Positions 17,825 to 26,430 of a stretch of DNA of 64,000 nt are shown piece after piece. The notes beneath the pieces were generated by a model that was not told where the DNA came from, did not search any database, and saw only the letters and a list, made by a program, of their open reading frames with translations. Positions within the stretch are counted from its first letter, which is position 1; each line of letters begins with the position of its first letter. The position numbers and the translations under genes were made by a program. Source of the stretch: Oleispirillum sp963678075 (GTDB lineage: Bacteria > Pseudomonadota > Alphaproteobacteria > Rhodospirillales > Rhodospirillaceae); NCBI GenBank assembly GCA_963678075.2, contig CAXXPK010000003.1:868001-932000 (forward strand), written 5' to 3'.

Positions 17825-18979
17825 TCATGGCGCGTCGCTGCGGCGTGCCATGCGACCGAGTGTGGCCGCGGCGATGGCGCCGCCCGCCGACAGCAGGCTC
17901 ATCGCCAGGAAGGCGGAGCCGCCGAACCGTGCGTAAAGGCCGCCCGCCGCGATCGTCGAGGCTCCCAGAACTAGGCCGTTGCCCGCCGCCGCGTACAGAC
18001 CCTGGGCGCGTCCGGCGATGCCTGGGGCGATGTGGCGTGCGATGAAGTGCATCGCTCCCAGATGGGCGGCGCCAAAGGTCAGGGCGTGCAGGCACTGCAC
18101 CGGAATCAGCGCCCAGGGATCGACGACAAAGGCCAGCAGGCTCCAGCGCGCGATTCCCGCCAGGGCGCCCAGAAGCATCAGATTGAAGGGGCCGATCCTG
18201 CGAACCACCGCGCCGCTGAAGGCGAACAGCAGGACCTCGGCGATGACGCCGATTCCCCACAGGCCGCCGATCCAGGTGTGATCGATTCCCGCCTGCTGCC
18301 AGTGCAGGGTGGCAAAGCCGTAATAGACGGCATGGCTGGCGCCGGTCAGCGCGGTGGAGATCAGAAACATCCAATACAGGCGCGAGGACAAAAGGTCGAT
18401 CCAACGCATTTGCGTTTGCGGCGACGTGGCGGGTAGGGGCGGCTCGTCGGGCAGGGTCAGCACCGCCAGACACAACGGAACCATGCCGCCGACGATCAGC
18501 CAGACGACGACGTCGGCGGAGGTCAGGTCGAGCAGCCGCCCGACTCCTCCCGAGGCGGCGATGAAGGCCAGTGATCCCCACAACCGGATACGGCCATAGT
18601 CGATGCCCCGGCGGATGACATGGGTCATCGTCAGGTTGTCGCCGACCGGCAGAATCGCCGCGAACAGTGCCCCGGCCATCGCCGACAAGAGCAGCAGGGC
18701 GAAGAATCCATGAGCCAGCGGGAACAGGGCGGTGGCGATCAGTGCCCCCAGGGAAAGTCCCAGTAAAATCGGGCGCCGCCGCCCGCTGAGATCGACGACG
18801 TGTCCGATCACCGGATTGAAGGCGACCTTCACCCACAGTTGGGTGGCGACCAGGATGCCGATTTTCGTGGCGTCGAGTCCCCGATCCTTCAGCCATACCG
18901 GCCAGTACGGCAGTTGAATGCCGACCACCAGGAAAAGGGAGGCATAGAACACGGCGAAACGGGCGGACAGGGGGAACAT
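17825..18979 (-). CDS. MFS transporter (HcaT/LacY-like group)
   Basis: 384 residues of almost continuous hydrophobic segments, starting MFPLSARFAVFYASLFLVVGIQLPYWPVWL. The pattern PYWPVWLKDRGL at the end of the first helix and DLSGRRRPILLG after the second are typical of the MFS_1-like group that includes the HcaT 3-phenylpropionate permease. The substrate cannot be told from sequence. It lies 8 bp downstream of cysQ on the same strand, so the two are probably co-transcribed. The ORF is intact. Confidence 0.85.
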   Translation of the reverse strand: MFPLSARFAVFYASLFLVVGIQLPYWPVWLKDRGLDATKIGILVATQLWVKVAFNPVIGHVVDLSGRRRPILLGLSLGALIATALFPLAHGFFALLLLSAMAGALFAAILPVGDNLTMTHVIRRGIDYGRIRLWGSLAFIAASGGVGRLLDLTSADVVVWLIVGGMVPLCLAVLTLPDEPPLPATSPQTQMRWIDLLSSRLYWMFLISTALTGASHAVYYGFATLHWQQAGIDHTWIGGLWGIGVIAEVLLFAFSGAVVRRIGPFNLMLLGALAGIARWSLLAFVVDPWALIPVQCLHALTFGAAHLGAMHFIARHIAPGIAGRAQGLYAAAGNGLVLGASTIAAGGLYARFGGSAFLAMSLLSAGGAIAAATLGRMARRSDAP

Positions 18980-18987
18980 CGCGGTTG

Positions 18988-19824
18988 TCACGCGGTGGGT
19001 GGCGACGAATGCAGTCGGACCCCGGCGCCGCAGGCGATGAAGAAGGGATTCTCCAGTCCTGGCTTGCCGTAGCGCAGGTCGTGTCCGCCGGGATGATCGA
19101 CGATGCGACCGCCCGCCGCCCGCAGGATTGCGTCGGCGGCGGCGGTGTCCCATTCCATGGTGGGGGACAGGCGGGGATAGAAATCCGCCTCGCCCGCCGC
19201 CAGCAGGCAGAATTTCAACGACGATCCGGCGTGGTTTGCGGCGGCGATGGCGTAATCGGCGACCAGGGCGCGGGTTTCTTCGCTGTAATGAGACCGCGAC
19301 AGTATCGCGACCAGGGCGTTGTTGTCGGCGGCGCGGCAGGAGAGGCGGTGCAATTCGCCCGGACGATCCTCGGCGTGCGGCAAGGTTTCCTCGACCGCCT
19401 CGCCCGCCTTTCGCACCCACTGCAGGCGATCGATGGCGGGGGCATAGACCACCCCCAGCAACGGGCGGTGATCGACGATTAGGGCGATGTTGACGGTGAA
19501 TTGGCCGCTGCCCTTGATGAATTCCTTGGTGCCGTCCAGGGGATCGATCAAAAAGAACGGTTTCGACCAGTCATCCGGCGTATCGCTGCCCTCTTCCTCG
19601 CTGACCGCCGGGATGGCGGGAAAGGCGGCGTGCAGTCCCAACAGGATAACCGCATTGGCGGCCATGTCGGCCTCGCTGACCGGGCTGCCGTCGGATTTGC
19701 TGTGACTTTTCAAGGCGTCACTGCGGTGATACTTCAAAATTTTCCGGCCTGCGCGTACCGCCAGATTGCGCATTTTGCGGCTGATCCGGATTTGTTCGTC
19801 TTCACTCAAATACATCGAGGGCAT
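18988..19824 (-). CDS. cysQ: 3'(2'),5'-bisphosphate nucleotidase
   Basis: Hydrolyses 3'-phosphoadenosine 5'-phosphate to AMP and phosphate, recycling the by-product of sulfate assimilation. The 278-residue protein shows the inositol-monophosphatase-fold metal motifs: EEEGSDTP near residue 77, IDPLDGTKEFI near 93, and EWDTAAADAILRAAGG near 224. It heads a two-gene unit with the MFS permease. The start at 19824 (MPSMYLSEDEQIR) could also be the Met three codons later. Confidence 0.92.
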   Translation of the reverse strand: MPSMYLSEDEQIRISRKMRNLAVRAGRKILKYHRSDALKSHSKSDGSPVSEADMAANAVILLGLHAAFPAIPAVSEEEGSDTPDDWSKPFFLIDPLDGTKEFIKGSGQFTVNIALIVDHRPLLGVVYAPAIDRLQWVRKAGEAVEETLPHAEDRPGELHRLSCRAADNNALVAILSRSHYSEETRALVADYAIAAANHAGSSLKFCLLAAGEADFYPRLSPTMEWDTAAADAILRAAGGRIVDHPGGHDLRYGKPGLENPFFIACGAGVRLHSSPPTA

Positions 19825-19929
19825 CGGTCGGACCTTGTTGCGGAGGGACGGCCATTATGCGAGGGGCGGTGGGGCAATGCAATGTGCGCCGGTTTCTTTT
19901 GGATAAGTCGCTGCCCGGCGGGTAACCGT

Positions 19930-20923
19930 ATGACGATGATGTCCAATCCGATTGCCGCATTGCTGTTGCCGTTCTCGACCGGCGCCCTGACCTTCCCCGC
20001 GACGGAAAGGGGGTCTTTCTGCGCGCCGGGTCCGATTCCGGGTTGTTGCCCTGGCGGGACCGATTGTGCTGCGAACAGGGATTCCGTCCGGTCTTCAACG
20101 CGCTGGCCGTCGCCGGGTTCGATGTCGCCCCCCGGATCGGGTCGGGGGCATACGACATCGCGTTGTGCCTGCTATTGAAGCATAAGGCGGTGGCTCTGGC
20201 CGACGTTGCGCGCGGGCTGAACCTGTTGAAGCCCGGCGGAACTCTGGTTTGCGCCGGACGCACCGACGCAGGCGCGGCGGCGATCGCCCGAATCGTCCGG
20301 GGGTTCTGGGCTTGGTGGCGGAGGCATCCAAACATCATTTCCGGGTCTTCTGGCTGCGACGCGGGGAAGGGGACCTCGCCGGGGCTTGCGCCGAGTGGCT
20401 GGTGGCGGCGGAGCTTCGTCCGGTGGCGGCGACCGGCGCAGTGTCCGCGCCTGGAATCTTCGGCTGGGACCGGCTCGACGCCGGTTCCCGCCTGCTGGCG
20501 GAGCACCTGGACGCGCGGATCGGCGGCCGGGGCGCCGATTTTGGCGCGGGCTGGGGGTTCCTGGGGCGGGAGACGCTGGCCCGGTGTCCGGAACTTCGCG
20601 CCCTTGACGCGGCGCGGCGGAATTTGACCGTGCCGACCGGGGTGGCGGTGGCGTTTCGCTGGCACGACGTGGTTTTCGAAACCGGGCTTGGTCCCTACGA
20701 TTGGGTCATCTGCAACCCGCCGTTCCATGATAGCAAGACCGGCGATCCGGAGATCGGTCGTGGCTTCATCCGCGCCGCTCATGCCGCCCTGGTGCCGGGA
20801 GGGCGTTTGCTGCTGGTGGCGAACCGTCATCTTCCTTATGAAGCGGCGATCGACGCGGTGTTCAAAGGCCGCTCCCTGGTTGCTGAAAGTCCGGCCTTCA
20901 AGGTAATCGAGGCACGAAAATGA
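19930..20923 (+). pseudogene. RsmC-like class I methyltransferase, multiply frameshifted
   Basis: Pieces in three frames reconstruct a 16S rRNA guanine-N2 methyltransferase of the RsmC type: SNPIAALLLPFSTGALTFP, then (frame change near 19997) GVFLRAGSDSGLLPWRDRL up to LVCAGRTDAGAAAIARIVRG, then (frame change near 20295) LGLVAEASKHHFRVFWLRR to the end. The catalytic-site motif DWVICNPPFHDS and the SAM region FGAGWGFLG are present. The stretch between LARCPEL and RALDAARRNL looks shortened by an internal deletion. The stop overlaps the thioesterase start as ATGA. Not expected to be functional. Confidence 0.8.
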
Positions 20924-21348
20924 CCGACGATGCGGAAAACTGGCCGGCGTTCATCAAGCGGCACTTCGGGACGGTGCGTTTTCTGCGCTTCATGGATGTC
21001 ACGGTCGAAGCCACCGGGCGCGGCACCGCGGAGCTGAGCTTGCCGTTGCGGCCCGAATACGCCAATTCCTACGGCATCGCGCACGGCGGCGTCGCCGCGC
21101 TGTTGGTGGACATGGCGGCGGCGGTGGCGCTGCGTACCCTGAAGCTGACCGTGGTGACGGTGGAAATCACCACCGCCTATCTGGCGCCGATCCCGTTGAC
21201 CGGGGCCCTGCGGGCCGAGGCGCGCACCTTGCACCAGGGACGCCGCATCCTGCATGCCGAGGTCTCGGTCTTCGCGCCGGGCGAGGTGCTGGCGTCGGCG
21301 ATCCTGGACAAGGACGGCAGCGGGGTAAGATCGGCCTCGTCCATGTAA
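20920..21348 (+). CDS. PaaI-family thioesterase (hotdog fold), 3' end altered
   Basis: 142 residues. The hotdog signature is clear: YANSYGIAHGGVAALLVDMAAAVAL, then VVTVEITTAYLAPIP and AEARTLHQGRRILHAEVSVF. Such enzymes hydrolyse acyl-CoA thioesters; the substrate is unknown. Translation is coupled to the rsmC-like remnant (ATGA). After AILDKDG the sequence becomes SGVRSASSM, which is the antisense of the convergent amidohydrolase gene. The native last strand has thus probably been lost in a deletion that fused the two genes tail to tail. The fold core is complete, so activity is possible. Confidence 0.75.
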   Translation: MTDDAENWPAFIKRHFGTVRFLRFMDVTVEATGRGTAELSLPLRPEYANSYGIAHGGVAALLVDMAAAVALRTLKLTVVTVEITTAYLAPIPLTGALRAEARTLHQGRRILHAEVSVFAPGEVLASAILDKDGSGVRSASSM

Positions 21349-22169
21349 AGGAGGCGGGCGATTTCGATTTGCAAGGCATGGATACCCCGTGTCGGGCGAC
21401 CGTAGTGCCGCGTCGTGAAGCCGCCGGCATAGGGGCGGTTGCGGGCCACCATGAAGCCAAGACCGGAGAGGGTGCGATCGGCGGTATCCGCCACCGAGGC
21501 GTCGCAGGTGGCGCCGAAACCGTCCCCCAGAACGAAATCCGGTCCGTTTCCCGTGAAGGCATCGGACGATTGCGATGGCATCGAATGATAATCGAGCAGC
21601 AGGCAGATGCCAAAACGCCGATTGGTATCGCGAATCAAGGATTCCAGGCGTGCGTGATAAGGGTAGTACAGCGTGTCGATGCGGTTCTGGATGTCCGGGA
21701 AGGCCAGCTTGCCGTTGTAGATCGGCTGGTTTTGGCCGACGATGCCGGGGATGGTTCCCAGCCCGATCGAGGCGCGTGGCGAGATCGCGTTGACGAATGA
21801 CGGCAGGGGGGCCGTCGAACATGTCCGGGTCGAGTTCGCAGGTCTCGCGGTTCACATCCAGGAATTCACGCGGAAACAACGCCTTGATCAGGGGGCGCCA
21901 CGGCGGGGACCGCCCGCGACGATGCGATCGACGAAGGCGTCCTCGGAACGGCGGATCTCGGTCGGCCCCAATCGGGACGCGGCCAGAAACTCCGTCGGGT
22001 AGTCGCGGCCGCTGTGCGGCGAGGCAAGGACGATCGGCAGGGTTTGGATGTCCGGGTGGACGATTTCCAAAACACCGGCGATGCGCTCCGACCAGCAAGT
22101 GTCGGACACGGTTTTTTCCTCCTCGACGAACTTCACTCCCATCCTCACCAGCGGAGTGTAACAAAACAT
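21316..22169 (-). pseudogene. N-formylglutamate amidohydrolase-like gene, frameshifted and 3'-truncated
   Basis: Starts at 22169 or at MGVKFVEEEKTVS, then VLASPHSGRDYPTEFLAASR (the conserved SPHSGRxYP motif of the family). The frame changes near 21897 and again at the C6 run near 21805; the corrected reading continues FPREFLDVNRE, SIGLGTIPGIVGQNQPIY, ICLLLDYHSMPS and YAGGFTTRHYGRP. The family C-terminus after YMDEADLTPLP is missing because sequence from the convergent thioesterase gene begins there (about 21315-21328). Clearly dead by three independent lesions. Confidence 0.82.
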
Positions 22170-22309
22170 GGCCGAGAGTTCGACCGGCTTGCATCGGGAC
22201 TTGAAAGAAGGGGGGGCGGATCGCTAAATTAGGCCTTGCCAAGCCGTCGCGGTTTCGATAAAAGCCATGACCTCCAAGGCGGCGGCCATGTTTGGCGAAG
22301 CCCTGGAAC

Positions 22310-22384
22310 GGGCGCGTAGCTCAGCGGGAGAGCACTACGTTGACATCGTAGGGGTCACTGGTTCGATCCCAGTCGTGCCCACCA
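22310..22384 (+). tRNA. tRNA-Val(GAC)
   Basis: A full cloverleaf with encoded CCA. The acceptor GGGCGCG pairs with CGTGCCC (one G-T), the D-arm is GCTC/GAGC, and the anticodon arm CTACG-TTGACAT-CGTAG shows anticodon GAC. The T-arm is ACTGG-TTCGATC-CCAGT. The 3' half plus the following hairpin is repeated imperfectly at 30101-30178, which marks this gene as the probable insertion site of the N-ATPase segment. Confidence 0.96.
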
Positions 22385-22415
22385 TCGAAGCCCCAAGGGA
22401 AACCTTGGGGCTTCG
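22338..22415 (+). repeat. attL-like repeat: 3' half of tRNA-Val plus downstream hairpin
   Basis: A 78-bp segment matching 30101-30178 at 64 of 78 positions by direct alignment (82%). It covers the tRNA from the anticodon arm to CCA and continues through the stem-loop CCCCAAGGGAAACCTTGGGG, probably the tRNA terminator. The central ctggttcgat is identical in both. The block between the two copies is exactly the N-ATPase operon with short flanks. Confidence 0.8.
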
Positions 22416-22689
22416 TCCGTTTTCCGGCCCCTTACGCACGCTGAAAAATAACCCGCGGACATCGTGTTGGGTACCCCTGCCGCCCCAACGCGCGAGACGG
22501 AGCCTCGGCGGCGGGTCGTGCGTGAGGAAATCAGGCATGATATCCCGTCCGAACCCTGGTGGCGCATTGCGTGGATTCCGAACCTTGCGAATCTGTGCTT
22601 CCGACGCCACATGCTAGACCCATAGGTCCGCCGCGCCGGAATCATCGGACGCGGCCAGCCTCTGGTGCCTTGGGAGGGGGATGTTCCGC
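22416..22689. other. Non-coding gap between tRNA-Val and atpD
   Basis: About 270 bp with no gene I can recognise on either strand. An integrase gene would be expected next to a tRNA attachment site, but none is seen. The last bases hold GGGAGGGGG, the ribosome site for atpD at 22690. The operon promoter presumably lies here, but I see no convincing -35/-10 pair. Confidence 0.5.
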
Positions 22690-24090
22690 ATGACATCCGC
22701 TATTGATGAGGGCGCAAACGGCATCGGCGCCGCATCCGTGGCGGCGCTCAATCTCGGCGTCGTCGTCTCGGTGCGTGGGAGCGTCGTCGATGCGCGGCAT
22801 GTACGTGGGATCGCGTTGACTCCCACTCAGGGGCTCGTGCGTGGAACCGTGGTCGAGGACAGCGGCGGGCCGCTGAACGCGCCGGTCGGCGGGGCGATTC
22901 TTTCACGCATGTTCGACGTCTTCGGCAACACCATCGACCGGGGCTCCCCTTGACCGGGGCCGAGTGGCGTTCCGTCCACCGCGCGCCACCGCCGCTGGCG
23001 CAGCGCTCGACAGAATCCGAAGTCTTCGAGACCGGCATCAAGATCATCGACGTTCTGGCGCCACTGGAACGCGGTGGAAAGGCGGGTTTGTTCGGCGGCG
23101 CTGGCGTCGGTAAGACGGTTTTGCTGACCGAGATCATCCACAACATGATCGGACACCATAACGGCGTCAGCCTGTTCTGCGGTATTGGCGAGCGCTGTCG
23201 CGAGGGAGAGGAACTGCATCACGAGATGGAGAAGGCCGGAGTGTTACCCAACATGGCGATGATCTTCGGCCAGATGAACGAATCGCCGGGCGCCCGTTTC
23301 CGCGTTGGCCACGCGGCGCTGACCATGGCCGAGTATTTCCGCGACGATGAGCATCGCGATGTGCTGCTGCTTATCGACAACATCTTCCGCTTCATCCAGG
23401 CCGGTTCGGAAGTCTCCGGCCTGATGGGGCAGATGCCGTCGCGCCTGGGCTATCAGCCGACGATGGGAACCGAGCTGTCGGGACTGGAGGAACGTATCGC
23501 CAACACCGGCAGCGGCGCGATCACCTCGATCCAAGCAGTCTATGTACCGGCGGACGATTTCACCGACCCGGCGGCGGTTCACACTTTCTCGCATCTTTCG
23601 GCGTCGATCGTGTTGTCGCGCGCGCCGGGCGAGCGAGGGTCTGTATCCGGCGATCTATCCATTGCAATCCAATTCCAAAATGGCGACATCGAGTATTGTC
23701 GGCAAACGGCATTACCGCTTGGCGCAGGAGATCCGGCGGGTCCTCGCGCAGTATTCGGAACTGAAGGACATCATCGCGATGCCGGGCCTTGGGCAACTAT
23801 CGCCGGAAGACCGCGCCCTGGTGGCCCGTGCCCGCCGCCTGGAACGTTTCCTGACCCAGCCATTCTTTACCACCGAGCAATTCACCGGTCTTAAGGGCAA
23901 GCTGGTTTCGCGAAAAGACGCGCTGGACGGCTGTGAACGAATCCTGCGCGACGAGTTCAAGGACCTCCCGGAACGCGCGCTCTACATGATTGGGACGGTG
24001 GACGAAATCAAAGACGCGCCGGAAAGCCCGGAACCCGGCACGCCACCACCATCGGAGGCCGACCATGCCGTCGTCGCCCATGACGCTTAG
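22690..24090 (+). pseudogene. atpD: N-ATPase subunit beta, with deletion and two frameshifts
   Basis: Catalytic beta subunit of the N-type (putatively sodium-translocating) F-ATPase. The P-loop GGAGVGKT, FCGIGERCREGEELHHEME, LLLIDNIFRFIQAGSE and PADDFTDPAAVHTFSHL are all readable. Three lesions are seen. An in-frame loss of roughly 35 residues of the N-terminal barrel joins SVVDARH to VRGIALTPTQ. A one-base loss at 22949 (RGSP-stop; next frame LTGAEWRSVHRAPPPL) breaks the frame. A one-base shift near 23620 changes VLSR to RASEGLYPAIYPLQ. The last frame ends at the IS insertion (TAG; TAA before insertion). Confidence 0.9.
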
Positions 24091-24498
24091 GCGCAGGACT
24101 CATTAAATTATTGTCAGGCAGATCGGCGGCTGATTCACTCACGGGAGGGAGGACCCCATCCATGAGTGATCTGTTTTGGTTGTCAGAGAGGCAGTTGGCG
24201 AAGATCGAGCCGCATTTCCCGCTATCGCATGGCGTGCTGCGGGTTGATGATCGGCGAGTGATCAGCGGCATCGTTCATGTGATCCGCAACGGCTTACGGT
24301 GGCGAGATGCACCACCTGTCTATGGCCCCCACAAAACCCTCTGTCGCCAGCGTCATAGGATCGAGAACCTCTTCGCTCGCCTCAAGGATTGGCGGCGTAT
24401 CCACACCCGATATGACCGATGCGCGGATATCTTCTTTGCCGCCGTCATCATCGCGGTACTCCTCCTCTTCTGGATCGAACCTTAATGAGTCCTGAGCC
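24090..24498 (+). mobile_element. 409-bp deletion derivative of the IS427-type element (copy 3)
   Basis: Both ends match the full copies (left GGCGCAGGACTCATTAA), flanked by TA at 24088-24089 and 24499-24500 in the context T-TA-A. Compared with the 846-bp copies exactly 437 bp are missing, equal to the distance between two copies of ACAAAACCCTCTAT in copy 1 (3119 and 3556), so recombination or slippage between these repeats made it. It sits at the atpD/atpC boundary; removing it regenerates ATGACGCTTAAGGTT, the native atpC start. Confidence 0.92.
24162..24485 (+). CDS. In-frame internally deleted transposase (107 aa)
   Basis: MSDLFWLSERQLAKIEPHF continues through the DUF4096-type N-terminus to GPHKTLC and then directly into RQRHRIENLFARLKDWRRI. 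The deletion removed both catalytic Asp residues and the frameshift site but left one open frame. It cannot catalyse transposition; it could bind IS ends as an inhibitor. Its stop TAA overlaps an ATG (TAATG at 24483-24487) that opens the atpC frame, so translating this ORF may serve mainly to reinitiate atpC. Whether the protein is kept for a reason is unknown. Confidence 0.7.
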   Translation: MSDLFWLSERQLAKIEPHFPLSHGVLRVDDRRVISGIVHVIRNGLRWRDAPPVYGPHKTLCRQRHRIENLFARLKDWRRIHTRYDRCADIFFAAVIIAVLLLFWIEP

Positions 24499-24880
24499 TA
24501 AGGTTCTTTTGCCCTGGCGGGTCTTTTCCGAAAATCACGGAGTGACCTCCATCGTGGTGGAGACGTGCGGTGGTGCGTGCGGGATTCTGCCCCATCGGCT
24601 TGACTGCATCACCGCGCTTGTGCCGGGCATCCTTGTTTTCAACACCGAAGACAAGGGCGAGGTTTGCATGGCCGTGGACGAGGGGATTCTGGTCAAGATC
24701 GGCACCGACATGACGGTGTCCGTTCGCCGGGCCATCGTCGGAAGCGATCTCGGTCAATTGCATACCGCGGTGGAACACGAGTTTCTAACCCTGGATGCGG
24801 ACGAACAAAACGTGCGTTCGACCATGGTGAAGCTGGAAAGCGATTTTCGTCTTCGCATCGCGGCCCTGAGCCATGAGTGA
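24485..24880 (+). CDS. atpC: N-ATPase epsilon subunit with IS-derived start
   Basis: The native frame began MTLKVLLPWRVFSENHG at 24080, and the 409-bp IS remnant now separates the first codons from the rest. The right end of the IS supplies ATG at 24485, giving MSPEPKVLLPWRVF and then the complete N-ATPase epsilon sequence (GILPHRLDCITALVPGILVF, VAVDEGILVK-like region, DLGQLHTAVEHEFLTLD). Five new residues replace three, so the 131-residue product should fold. Initiation would depend on coupling to the truncated transposase (TAATG). The 3' end overlaps atpQ by 8 bp. Confidence 0.75.
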   Translation: MSPEPKVLLPWRVFSENHGVTSIVVETCGGACGILPHRLDCITALVPGILVFNTEDKGEVCMAVDEGILVKIGTDMTVSVRRAIVGSDLGQLHTAVEHEFLTLDADEQNVRSTMVKLESDFRLRIAALSHE

Positions 24881-25208
24881 TGATCGGCGCAAACAAGAAA
24901 GCAAAAGGTCGGCCTTGTCCGATCAAATCGGCGCCAAGGCAAAACGCAAGCTATGGGCGCGGCGCAATTCCGACCGCGGCGTCTGGTTCGGCTTGGGAAT
25001 GATGGGGCTAATCGGCTGGTCGGTGGTCGTGCCGACGCTGCTGGGCGCCGCGCTCGGCCGATGGCTGGACAGCTGGCATGCCGGTGACCGTTCATGGACG
25101 CTGGCACTGCTGATCGCCGGGCTGGTGATCGGTTGCTGGAATGCTTGGTACTGGGTCGGCAAGGAGGACAAGGCGATGCGAGAGGATCAAGACGATGACC
25201 GTCGGTGA
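24873..25208 (+). CDS. atpQ: N-ATPase accessory membrane protein AtpQ (AtpZ/AtpI-like)
   Basis: 111 residues with a basic N-terminus and two hydrophobic helices (WFGLGMMGLIGWSVVVPTLLGAALG and SWTLALLIAGLVIGCWNAWYWV). This is the AtpZ-like protein that follows atpC in N-ATPase operons (order atpDCQRBEFAG). Its role is thought to be assembly or cation delivery. It overlaps atpC and atpR. Intact. Confidence 0.85.
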   Translation: MSDDRRKQESKRSALSDQIGAKAKRKLWARRNSDRGVWFGLGMMGLIGWSVVVPTLLGAALGRWLDSWHAGDRSWTLALLIAGLVIGCWNAWYWVGKEDKAMREDQDDDRR

Positions 25209-25498
25209 TGCGCTGCTGCTGGCGCTGGGCGCAGGCGTCCTGCTCGGTCTGATTTTCTATGGCGGGTTGTGGTGGACGCATCCGCCGGACGAGGAACGGC
25301 AGGAATCCGGCGTTGTGGTTCCTGGGCAGCCTGCTGCTGCGTACTGGTGCTACCATGGTTGGCTTCTATCTTGTGGCCGGCGGTCGGGTGGACAGTCTGC
25401 TGGTTTGCCTGCTCGGCTTTGTCGCCGGACGGGTGGCCGTGACGCGGCTAACCGCGCCGTCCGCCGTCCCGACGGGGGAGGCAGTCCATGCGCCTTAG
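25195..25498 (+). pseudogene. atpR: N-ATPase accessory membrane protein AtpR, frameshifted
   Basis: Starts MTVGDALLLALGAGVLLGLIF, then after LWWT (near 25274) must change frame to continue ALWFLGSLLLRTGATMVGFYLVAGGR and VDSLLVCLLGFVAGRVAVTRL. The uncorrected frame runs on without homology. A one-base change would restore the usual small protein of about 100 residues. It is specific to N-ATPase operons and thought to act with AtpQ. Confidence 0.8.
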
Positions 25499-26180
25499 CC
25501 CCGACGACTTGATCTTCTGGCAGGTCGGTGTTTTCAAACTCAACGCGACCATCCTGTTCACCTGGGCGTTGATGCTTGCGCTGGTGTTGGGATCAATGCT
25601 GATCACGCGTGGGCTGTCCAAGGAGTTGACCCGGTCGCGTTGGCAGAACCTTCTTGAGATCCTCGTTACCGGCCAGGTCAAGCAGATCGAGTATATCGGC
25701 CTCACCCGCCCCAGGACCTATCTGCCATTCCTCGGCACGCTGTTCCTGTTTGTCGCGCTGTCGAGCCTGTCTAGCGTCATTCCTGGTTTCGAACCGCCGA
25801 CCGGCTCCCTATCGACGACGGTGGCGCTGGCGCTCTGCGTGTTCGTGGCGGTGCCGCTGTTCGGCATCGCCGAATTGGGATGGGCGGGTTACCTGAAATC
25901 CTACATCGAACCGACCATCATCATGTTGCCGTTCAACATCATCAGCGAGGCGTTCCGTACGCTGGCGTTGGCCGTCCGTCTGTTCGGAAACATGATGAAC
26001 GGGGCGATGATCGTCGCCATTCTGGTGAGCATTACGCCGCTGTTGTTCCCGATCGTGATGACGGCGCTCGGTTTGCTGACCGGCATAGTCCAGACCTATA
26101 TTTTCAGCATCCTCGCCGCAGTTTACATCGCGGCGGCAACGCACGGACCGGTTTCCCGGCCGCCACCCGTCGCCGCTTGA
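25488..26180 (+). CDS. atpB: N-ATPase subunit a
   Basis: 230 residues; membrane stator channel of the F0 part. The essential arginine lies in LALAVRLFGNMMNGAMI; MLPFNIISEAFRTLALAV and IVQTYIFSILAAVYIAAAT are typical of helices 5-6. The N-terminus MRLSPDDLIFWQVGVFKLNATI matches the N-type group. The ORF is intact and overlaps the atpR end by 11 bp. Confidence 0.92.
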   Translation: MRLSPDDLIFWQVGVFKLNATILFTWALMLALVLGSMLITRGLSKELTRSRWQNLLEILVTGQVKQIEYIGLTRPRTYLPFLGTLFLFVALSSLSSVIPGFEPPTGSLSTTVALALCVFVAVPLFGIAELGWAGYLKSYIEPTIIMLPFNIISEAFRTLALAVRLFGNMMNGAMIVAILVSITPLLFPIVMTALGLLTGIVQTYIFSILAAVYIAAATHGPVSRPPPVAA

Positions 26181-26211
26181 CGCGACCGCCCCAACAGAAA
26201 AGGAAGAAGCC

Positions 26212-26430
26212 ATGGATTACCTGGGTCTGATCGCGGTGGTGTCGATTGCCGTGGCGCAACAGCCCGACGCGTCGGCCACCATTACCCGCACATTGTTCGT
26301 CGGCCTCGCGATGATCGAATCCACGGCCATCTACTGCTTCGTGGTGTCGATGATCTTGATTTTGCCAACCCGTTTTGGAATTTTGCCCTCGAGGCGGCGG
26401 CCAAAGCGGCGGGACATTGATCCATGCTGA
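26212..26430 (+). pseudogene. atpE: N-ATPase rotor subunit c, helix 1 deleted and 3' frameshifted
   Basis: MDYLGLIAVVSIAVA runs directly into QQPDASATITRTLFVGLAMIESTAIYCFVVSMIL. A normal N-type c subunit has about 25-30 more residues here, including most of the first transmembrane helix and the polar loop. Near 26355 a one-base shift replaces the native end; the +1 reading gives FANPFWNFALEAAAKAAGH and then TGA at 26418-26420. The carboxylate helix (AMIESTAIY) survives, but without its partner helix a rotor ring cannot form. Confidence 0.85.

Noticed and set aside
24111..24485. A complete transposase of a new, smaller IS
   Set aside because: It is an exact 437-bp deletion form of the 846-bp element and lacks two catalytic Asp residues.
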